The translations under genes and the position numbers were made by a program. A stretch of DNA of 6,896 nt from Flammeovirgaceae bacterium UBA4659 (GTDB lineage: Bacteria; Bacteroidota; Bacteroidia; Cytophagales; Cyclobacteriaceae). Below are positions 1-6,896 of this stretch, piece by piece; position 1 is the stretch's first letter; every line of letters starts with the position of its first letter. Where the stretch lies: assembly GCA_002405445.1 (NCBI GenBank), contig DHLV01000139.1, forward strand, positions 1-6,896, read 5' to 3'. The notes below the pieces were generated by a model. That model saw only the letters and a list, made by a program, of their open reading frames with translations, did not search any database and was not told where the DNA came from.

Positions 1-1295
<1,295 letters not shown>

Positions 1296-1299
<4 letters not shown>

Positions 1300-2486
1300 A
1301 CCAATCTGATTTTACCGGTAAGCAGGGCCTGCATCATGCCATGTTTTTCAAAAATTAATTTTTGGAGTTTTTTCTGCAAAGAGCTAATTTCTAAATCAAA
1401 GTCTCGGGAAGCATTCGATATACTCATCTGAATACTTTGATTTGGAAATTCTATTTCAATACCAGAAAGATCTTTACCATATAGATGATGAATAGTTATG
1501 CCCTTGGTTAATTGAGCGATCTCATTTTTTCGATAATAATTTAAAAAATTGGTTACGAACAAAGAGTCTAAATTGAAATCATATTTTCTCAATATTATAA
1601 TATCACCTCCTAATTGAACTCCATCTTTGAAGATTGCTGATGCCTTAGCAAGGTCAGCCCCTGTTGTCGTTGTTGAACCCGGAAATAATATGTCACCTTC
1701 AACTGAATTAACAGCTTCAGAATAATTGGTTTTACTAAATATTTCAGTTATTTCTTCCTTATAAGTTGTAAATAATTCTCCATACAGAATACATGGATAT
1801 TCTCCATATTCGCTTATCTTATTCTTTGATAAACCTCTGCCTTTAAAAATATTGAAAGCCTCAGAAATCTTTTTTTTCTCCCAACCCTCCTTCGGCCTCA
1901 ACAATTCCTGCATAACGCCTTGTTTGATAGCTTTCTTCTTTTCGATGAGCTTTTCGGTTTGGGCTATCAACGTATCCATATCCGATAAGGCAGTGGCAAT
2001 GGCGGTTTGTTCTGGAAGGGGTGGGATTATGACTGGGCAATCTAAAACTTCTTGTTTTCTCAAGTTAGTTTGTCCACTTCCACTATCATAACTTAAGAAG
2101 TAAGTATTCCTATTTAATTGGTAAAAAAGATATTTGGGAAACGCACATAAAGTTCTTAAGCCCCCAATACGTTGGTTAAGCGCATAAATATCATTTTTAT
2201 CAATTATAAAACACTTTGCAAGTGCTTTACCATTTGGGATGTCACTCATTACAATGGTAATATCATTCTCAGATAATTTGCAATCGTTTTTTAAGCTGAA
2301 TTTAGCTATTTTACCATCACTTGATATGAACTTTGAGTTTACAACAACATAATCTCCAATGTCGCTAATATAATTTTCATGTGCTTTGCCATTAAAAAAT
2401 ATTGCAACATTTCCTAGTTTTTCTACATTCCAATCTGATGGAATAACTCCCACGTCTGTTTGCTTATATCCGTCTTCTACTACCAT
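1296..2486 (-). CDS. hsdS: Type I restriction-modification specificity subunit HsdS
   Basis: This 396-aa protein is the DNA-recognition subunit that, with two HsdM copies, forms the type I methyltransferase and directs HsdR. The N-terminus (YKQTDVGVIPSDW, residues 8-20) is the usual HsdS opening. Target recognition domain 1 spans about 17-155. The central conserved helical spacer spans about 155-200 (PPLPEQTAIATALSDMDTLI, then KKKAIKQGVMQELLRPKEGW). Target recognition domain 2 spans about 202-350. The C-terminal conserved helix (360-396) ends KHGMMQALLTGKIRLV and echoes KQGVMQELLRPKEGW of the spacer, the family's internal pseudo-repeat. Both halves are present, so the target should be bipartite. 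The two recognition domains are visibly more AT-rich than the spacer and the flanking genes, as expected for exchanged domains. The start ATG lies inside the end of hsdM (7-nt overlap), and its own TGA overlaps the next ATG. Confidence 0.96.
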
Positions 2487-5212
2487 ACAAATCCCATTTT
2501 TTTGAGGTGAGCATTCACTTTGTCTTCAAAGGATTTCACTTCCTTATCAAGTGAAGGAAGTGGAGTATTGTAGCGTTCAATCAATTCTTTTACTCGCCCT
2601 GTCAATTGTTGGCTAATACGATCCATCTCGGTTTTTACGGTTACTTCAATGGCTGGTAGCCATTTGTCATCTAAAACCATAGCTTTCACTTCGGCTTCTG
2701 ATAAGTCAGGATATTTGGCAAATGCTAGTGCATCCAATTCCTCATCTAATTTCTTTATTTCTGATTTTAACGCACTCTGCTTTTCGAGCATTTCAAGGTA
2801 GCTTACAACGGAATTCAGATCGGTCAATCGCTCCGGAAGTGGATCTGTACTTAATTGTAACTTATAGTCAGTTTCTTTCGCAGCAATTAAATCTCCGGCA
2901 GCCTTGCTTTTGTCTTTTAAGGACTTGTCCGTATCAATGTAATCTTGTAGAATTGTCTTTTCGTTGCTATCAGCAGTGGAGGCAAGCTTATCCTTTACGG
3001 CTTTGAGTGTCAATTTGCCCTTACTGTTTCGTAAAATCGATAGATGGTTATTGCCGTGCAATGTTTTCAATTTCGCATCCAGTTCCGCTTCATCTTGTTT
3101 TAACTTGCTGTATTGGCCTGCACCTTTTTTATCATCTTCATTCCAAAGCGTTAAAACCGCTGTATTCAAGGCTTCTTCAGCGTCACCCTTGGTTGAAACA
3201 TCCTTCAATATTCCTTCTTCACCGCTATTTTCCTCAATCAACGATTCGAGCTTTCCGGAAATATCATCCATCTCGCTTTGTTTTTCGAGTAAGGTGTCTT
3301 GTTCTGTTTTAAAGAATCTGTTTACTATGAATTCTTTAGGGAGCAAATCACATGTCCAGCCTTTTTCTTTTTCCTCTCCTTTATTTTTACCGCTCTTTAC
3401 TACTTCAATTACTTTTCTGGTTTCGGCCTTCCATCCATCGGCTGCAATCAAATAGGCATCATCCTGCATGGTTTCATTCCAGTAATTCATCAAATGCTGA
3501 TACACATCGTAGGCATCAATGAGTTTGGCTTTTTTGAACGCATTCAAAAGGCTTTCTGACAATTCACCAATCAACGCTTTGGGATGTGCATCTTTTCCAA
3601 AAGCATTCAATTGTGGGACTGCTTTCCTTTTCCAAGTTTCGTAGATTTTTGTATTCTCATTTTTTAAGGATTCAAATTCTACATTTTGATGAATAGCCGG
3701 TTTAATCTCGGCAGCTATCAACTTTGCTTCCAGGTAGCCTTTTCGTCCGTCTTTAAAGAGGGTATTTCTCAAACCCGGCAAAACTTCCCAATAAGCGCTC
3801 ATGTTGTCTATGTCTCTATTCGGAATACCGCCATTCAAGTGCGCATCAATGTCCTGAATATCCTCCTGTTCAGTAGAATCGATATAACGGGGTATATTTA
3901 AATTGTAATCATTCTTTGAATCAGCAATTTCATCCAGAGGCACCATTCTGGAAAACTTGTCGATGGGCTCTTGTTTCATAAACGTGTCCACGATTTTATG
4001 AATGTCCTGTTCTCTTAAACGGTTTTTGTTGCCGTCTTTCATAAAACCTTTTGAAGCATCAACCATGAAAATTCCTTTTCGTGCCTGCGCATTTTCTTTA
4101 TCCAACACCAGGATACAAGCCGGAATGCCTGTTCCATAAAACAAGTTGGCAGGCAAACCAATTACACCCTTTAATACTCCTGAAGTAATTAAATTTCTAC
4201 GAATACCCGCTTCCGCATTTCCCCTGAACAATACACCATGCGGTAAAATACAAGCTGCTTTACCTGTGCTTTTCATGGAGCGGATGATGTGTAACAGGTA
4301 AGCATAATCACCTTGCTTTGCAGGTGGCTCGCCCCATTCAAATCTTCTATACAAATCAGAGGTAGGTGTAATACCGGTACTCCAGGTTTTATCTGAGAAT
4401 GGAGGATTGGCCACCACATAGTCGTAGGTTCGAAGGTTGGTTCCATCCAGGAACTTGGGATTAGCCAAGGTATTTCCGGCCATGATGTTAGCGGTTGGAA
4501 AATCATGGAGAATCATATTCATCCTGGCAAGACCAGATGTGGTCACATCCATTTCCTGACCCTCCAAAGTAATGCGCTTCCCGGCTTCAGCTGCTACTTT
4601 TAAAAGCAATGAACCAGATCCGCAAGTAGGATCATAGGCTGTGGTTGCTGCCACCGAATTTTGTGCATTGATGCCGATAACCTTAGCAAGAATTCTACTT
4701 ACCTCCGCAGGGGTGTAAAATTGCCCCTTGCTTTTGCCACTTTCCTGTGCAAAATGTTGCATGAGGTATTCATAGGCATCACCCAAAATATCGTCATGGT
4801 CTGCACGGTTTTTTGAGAAGTCGAGTGTAGAGCTGTTAAAGATGTTGATCAGATTAGTTAGCCTATCGACCATGGCTTTCCCTTCACCCAGTTTATTGGG
4901 ATCGTTGAAATCAGGAAAATCACTTCTTGATAAACGTGAGTTAGCATCAATGAGGGGTTGAATAATCTGCGTGTTGATTTTGTCGCCAATATCATCCTTG
5001 CCTCTTAATTCCAGCATATCCTTAAAACTAGAGCCCTGGGGGATGGTTACCGGAGGGGCAAAATCATCGGTATCTGCATACTTATCAGACACATACTTGA
5101 TGAACAACATGAACAGGACATAATCTTTGTATTGACTGGCGTCCATGCCGCCTCTTAGTTCATCACAACTTGCCCAAATGGAGCTGTATAATTCGGATTT
5201 TTTGATTGCCAT
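2480..5212 (-). CDS. hsdM: Type I restriction-modification N6-adenine methyltransferase HsdM (long form)
   Basis: The modification subunit transfers a methyl group from S-adenosylmethionine to adenine N6 in the sequence selected by HsdS. Counting from the ATG at 5212-5210 the protein is 910 aa. The HsdM_N helical region covers about 1-140 (AIKKSELYSSIW, then YKDYVLFMLFIKYVSDKYAD). GQFYTP at 163-168 is the motif upstream of the catalytic core. The SAM-binding motif I is DPTCGSGSLLL (194-204), and the catalytic motif IV is NPPF (269-272). The methylase core closes near NDYNLNIPRY (434-443). About 460 further residues form a helix- and coiled-coil-rich extension with DLLPKEFIVNRFF, SGEEGIL and a terminal HLKKMGF, features I associate with known long HsdM proteins. 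The open frame extends 23 codons upstream to a TTG, but that segment is unlike HsdM and the family starts at MAIKKSEL. No clear promoter or strong ribosome-binding site was found. It is the first gene of the hsdM-hsdS-DUF4062 operon. Confidence 0.96.
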   Translation of the reverse strand: MAIKKSELYSSIWASCDELRGGMDASQYKDYVLFMLFIKYVSDKYADTDDFAPPVTIPQGSSFKDMLELRGKDDIGDKINTQIIQPLIDANSRLSRSDFPDFNDPNKLGEGKAMVDRLTNLINIFNSSTLDFSKNRADHDDILGDAYEYLMQHFAQESGKSKGQFYTPAEVSRILAKVIGINAQNSVAATTAYDPTCGSGSLLLKVAAEAGKRITLEGQEMDVTTSGLARMNMILHDFPTANIMAGNTLANPKFLDGTNLRTYDYVVANPPFSDKTWSTGITPTSDLYRRFEWGEPPAKQGDYAYLLHIIRSMKSTGKAACILPHGVLFRGNAEAGIRRNLITSGVLKGVIGLPANLFYGTGIPACILVLDKENAQARKGIFMVDASKGFMKDGNKNRLREQDIHKIVDTFMKQEPIDKFSRMVPLDEIADSKNDYNLNIPRYIDSTEQEDIQDIDAHLNGGIPNRDIDNMSAYWEVLPGLRNTLFKDGRKGYLEAKLIAAEIKPAIHQNVEFESLKNENTKIYETWKRKAVPQLNAFGKDAHPKALIGELSESLLNAFKKAKLIDAYDVYQHLMNYWNETMQDDAYLIAADGWKAETRKVIEVVKSGKNKGEEKEKGWTCDLLPKEFIVNRFFKTEQDTLLEKQSEMDDISGKLESLIEENSGEEGILKDVSTKGDAEEALNTAVLTLWNEDDKKGAGQYSKLKQDEAELDAKLKTLHGNNHLSILRNSKGKLTLKAVKDKLASTADSNEKTILQDYIDTDKSLKDKSKAAGDLIAAKETDYKLQLSTDPLPERLTDLNSVVSYLEMLEKQSALKSEIKKLDEELDALAFAKYPDLSEAEVKAMVLDDKWLPAIEVTVKTEMDRISQQLTGRVKELIERYNTPLPSLDKEVKSFEDKVNAHLKKMGFVW

Positions 5213-5304
5213 TTCATTTGTTTTTCTGTAATCGGTAAAGTTAATTTTTAATGTCCAGATATCTTGTTGGTGCGTGGACAAAAAAGTGGCTCTTTTTATT
5301 CCTC

Positions 5305-5332
5305 GCAGAGTTACCCGTTTCGGGAACTCTGC
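5305..5332 (-). repeat. Bulged hairpin, REP-like element 1
   Basis: Outer arms GCAGAGTT (5305-5312) and AACTCTGC (5325-5332) pair perfectly. Inside them CCCG (5314-5317) pairs with CGGG (5321-5324) around a TTT loop, leaving A5313 unpaired. Read on the minus strand it is followed by GAGGAAT. Its build matches the hairpin at 5551-5576, in opposite orientation. It also contains the TAA that ends the coding-like fragment at 5311-5478. A T-rich stretch follows only on the plus strand, where there is no gene to terminate. A REP-type palindrome is the best description, though the family is not confirmed. Confidence 0.6.
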
Positions 5333-5478
5333 TCTTTTATTATCGCTTTTGTCAAATCCATGTCATTTAATTCAGTCCAGCTTGTAATGGCATAGATGCC
5401 TTGCTTGCCTGTCTGGTAATACTTTGTAGAACTGTGGATGTAGTCACATTCATCAGCCTCCGCCTTTGCCGGTGTTCG
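5311..5478 (-). pseudogene. Coding-like gene fragment, possibly the broken 3' end of the nuclease relic
   Basis: A 55-codon minus-strand frame after a TGA (5481-5479) has a protein-like composition: ADECDYIHSSTKYYQTGKQG followed by IYAITSWTELNDMDLTKAI. It ends at TAA (5313-5311) inside the REP-like hairpin, which supplies the terminal SSRNG residues. There is no start codon of its own. It lies in the same frame as the nuclease relic at 5584-5742, and a neighbouring frame just upstream reads RQYVTIKAFAVDE (around 5470-5510), which also looks coding. The simplest reading is one decayed gene crossing frames, interrupted near the second hairpin. I do not recognise the family, and an unrelated remnant is equally possible. 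Confidence 0.45.
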
Positions 5479-5550
5479 TCAACGGCAAATGCCTTTATCG
5501 TCACGTATTGTCTTCCCAAGAAAGCGATGCGATTGAAGCCCTGCGCGTTC

Positions 5551-5576
5551 GCATCGTCCCCAGTGGGAGACGATGC
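5551..5576 (+). repeat. Bulged hairpin, REP-like element 2
   Basis: Outer arms GCATCGTC (5551-5558) and GACGATGC (5569-5576) pair perfectly. CCC (5559-5561) pairs with GGG (5565-5567) around an AGT loop, leaving A5568 bulged. On the plus strand it is followed by GGGACAAGAATTCC. An alternative pairing joins CGATGCGA (5525-5532) with TCGCATCG (5549-5556), so the region can fold in competing ways. It sits where the nuclease relic loses its recognisable frame, which suggests insertion into or next to that gene. Confidence 0.6.
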
Positions 5577-5583
5577 GGGACAA

Positions 5584-6136
5584 GAATTCCACAATCATAA
5601 AAACACCTTTATCGTTCGCAAGGAATTTAAGAAGATTACCTACTGCACATACTCCACCGTCAGAATACCTAGTTGAATCAAGTTCTTTGGTTTTAACATC
5701 AAAGCCAAATAGTTTATTTTCAATGTTACAAGCGAAGTCAAATATTGTCCTTCTGCCCGTTAATTCAATGGCTTTATATCGTAAGTTGGATCAAACATTG
5801 TCCCAATTTTCTGTTATCCGTTTTTCAATCATAGCAACAATGGCTCGGCTGTCCTATCTTGCCGAAATTCCTGACCTAAGTTCTTCAAAAAGTTTCTCTA
5901 TCTGAAGTTCAATTTTTTCTGAGGTTTTTTGTAAGTCATATTCTGACTTTATTTGATGTTGTATTTTTTTTTAAATGCCCTGTAACACCAGCATAACCGC
6001 AACAAGTTGTGCTTTTACCTCCTAAAATAGGAAATACGCGCTGCTCAGTTGCGCCTATTTCGCCATCTACCGCACGGTGGCCGGTTTACCTTTCTTGGTT
6101 TGGTTTTTCAAAGATTTCTATCGCTTTGTCAATCAA
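5584..6136 (-). pseudogene. Decayed PD-(D/E)XK nuclease, probably a type II restriction endonuclease
   Basis: Two minus-strand frames joined at an A9 tract read as one protein of about 184 codons. The first part runs LIDKAIEIFEKPNQER, stop TAA (6088-6086), then DGEIGATEQRVFPILGGKST. After the shift it reads SEYDLQKTSEKIELQIEKLF, stop TAG (5856-5854), then AIVAMIEKRITENWDNV, stop TGA (5793-5791), then YKAIELTGRRTIFDFACNI and FGFDVKTKELDSTRYSDGG, ending KGVFMIVEF at 5584. The hydrophobic-D strand (TIFDF, D codon 5739-5737) followed 12 residues later by FDVKT (5703-5689) fits the PD...(D/E)XK catalytic pattern, and the later FMIVEF fits the next core strand. No ATG opens it; a TTG at 6136-6134 overlaps the symporter stop, but the true start may be lost. 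The exact family and target are not identifiable by eye. With three stops and a frameshift it is almost certainly non-functional. It would be a relic of an earlier restriction system next to the present one. Confidence 0.65.
5964..5972 (-). repeat. A9 homopolymer at the nuclease frameshift
   Basis: Nine consecutive A on the minus strand (T on plus) lie exactly where the nuclease relic changes frame. The upstream frame enters as GHLKK and soon stops; removal of one A joins it to the downstream frame reading IQHQIKSEYDLQK. It may be a real slippage site, a fixed indel or a sequencing error. Confidence 0.6.
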
Positions 6137-6896
6137 ACCTCTCCCTTTTCCTTCATCCTCTTAAAATAAGATTTCGCTTCGGCCATCACTTTGGGTGCTA
6201 ATGCAAAACCAGAAAGCATGGTGGGGATGGCCATCAAAGCATAAGCAATGTCGATGACGTTCATTACATCAGTAAGGGAAGCGACTGCGCCCACTACAAT
6301 AGTGATCAAATAAAAGTAGTCGTAGTACTTGCTGGCTTTTACGCCCACTAAAAAGGCGAGTGCTTTGCTTCCGTAGTATGAATAAGAAAATAGCGAGGTA
6401 ATCGCAAAAAAGAACGCACAGAGCAGCAACAAATATTTCCCGACTCCTGGCAAGGCCATTTGAAAAGCATTGGCCGTTAATGTAACACCACTCACGCCTT
6501 TTACCTCCCAAACGCCTGTTACCAAAATCGCCAAGGCAGTCAGCGTGCAAACCAATAATGTGTCTATCGCGGGGCTAATCATCGAAACTAAACCTTCGCG
6601 GATGGGCTCGGTACTTTGCGATGCACCCAAGGCCATCGGTGCCGTGCCGATGCCCGCTTCATTGGAGAAGCTTGCTCTGCGCACGCCTGCTACAATCAAT
6701 CCACCCAGCATGCCACCCAATGCAGGGTTGCCGTGGTAGTGATTGGCGGTAAAGGCTTCGGTGATAATCATCCACAAATAATGTGGCACTACGCTGATGT
6801 TCACAATCAATATCGCGAACACGCAGAAAAAATAAATCACAATCATGAGCGGCACCATTTTGCCCGCCCAGCTGCCAATGCGCTGAATGCCGCCCA
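6133..6896 (-). CDS. Sodium:alanine/glycine symporter, AGCS family (C-terminal part)
   Basis: This inner-membrane carrier takes up alanine or glycine together with Na+. The frame is open to the right edge (GGIQRIGSWAGKMVPLM), so the N-terminal half is missing; the visible 254 residues compare with about 450-550 for a full protein. An internal ATG at 6858 is not the start because family sequence continues upstream of it. Recognisable AGCS features are the polar segment FSNEAGIGTAPMALGASQ, then EPIREGLVSMISPAIDTLL with the following membrane helix, and FSYSYYGSKALAFLVG. At least five hydrophobic segments are visible, for example PLMIVIYFFCVFAILIVNI and KYLLLLCAFFFAITSLF. The C-terminus is a short charged tail (KSYFKRMKEKGEV). 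No convincing terminator follows the TGA at 6135-6133; the nuclease relic begins immediately. Substrate preference within AGCS cannot be told from this part. Confidence 0.92.
   Translation of the reverse strand, partial: GGIQRIGSWAGKMVPLMIVIYFFCVFAILIVNISVVPHYLWMIITEAFTANHYHGNPALGGMLGGLIVAGVRRASFSNEAGIGTAPMALGASQSTEPIREGLVSMISPAIDTLLVCTLTALAILVTGVWEVKGVSGVTLTANAFQMALPGVGKYLLLLCAFFFAITSLFSYSYYGSKALAFLVGVKASKYYDYFYLITIVVGAVASLTDVMNVIDIAYALMAIPTMLSGFALAPKVMAEAKSYFKRMKEKGEV

Noticed and set aside
5213..5281. Upstream TTG start giving HsdM 23 extra residues
   Set aside because: The extra segment does not look like HsdM, and family proteins begin at the MAIKKSEL position; the ATG at 5212 is preferred.
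5225..5290. Bacteroidota-type promoter for hsdM (TTTG and TAnnTTTG boxes)
   Set aside because: A TTTG and a TAACTTTA are present on the minus strand, but the spacing is too long and the second box is imperfect.
5305..5343. Rho-independent terminator
   Set aside because: The T-rich tail lies only on the plus strand, where no gene is upstream. The minus-strand genes would meet GAGGAATAAAAAG after the stem, with no U tract.
5401..5905. Plus-strand open frames of 91 and 110 codons
   Set aside because: They are antisense to the nuclease relic, have no family-like motifs and look like shadows of the minus-strand coding pattern.
6018..6023. Perfect AGGAGG on the minus strand as a ribosome-binding site
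   Set aside because: No suitable start codon follows at the right distance; it encodes part of ILGGKST in the relic.

Overview
The window looks like a contig-end fragment from a Bacteroidota-type chromosome, possibly a Chitinophagales/Saprospirales-like environmental lineage. This rests on moderate GC, weak or absent Shine-Dalgarno sequences, and the style of the Hsd and AGCS proteins; it is an inference, not a marker-based assignment. All convincing genes lie on the minus strand, so they are read from the right edge to the left.

Right edge, 6133-6896: the C-terminal part of a sodium:alanine/glycine symporter (AGCS family), with its start outside the window. Middle, 5282-6132: no intact gene, but not empty. 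Minus-strand frames hold a decayed PD-(D/E)XK nuclease, probably a type II restriction endonuclease. It has three in-frame stops and one frameshift at a run of nine A. A further coding-like piece at 5311-5478 may be its broken 3' end. Two hairpins of nearly identical build (8-bp outer stem, one bulged base, short inner stem, 3-nt loop) sit at 5305-5332 and 5551-5576 in opposite orientation, and resemble a REP pair.

Left, 93-5212: a compact type I restriction-modification operon. hsdM (long form, 910 aa) overlaps hsdS by 7 nt. hsdS overlaps a third gene by 4 nt (ATGA). The third gene encodes a DUF4062 domain fused to a Schlafen/RecG-like HATPase_c_4 domain and is cut by the left edge. HsdM and HsdS would form the methyltransferase that marks self DNA at a bipartite target set by the two HsdS recognition domains. 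The motor/nuclease subunit HsdR is not in the window and is expected further left. The role of the DUF4062-ATPase protein in the complex is unknown.

Bases 1-92 are almost pure C, most likely a read or assembly artefact replacing the true 3' end of the third gene. The most interesting content is the unannotated nuclease relic between the transporter and hsdM, with the REP-like hairpin pair, and the translationally coupled DUF4062-ATPase as a third operon member.
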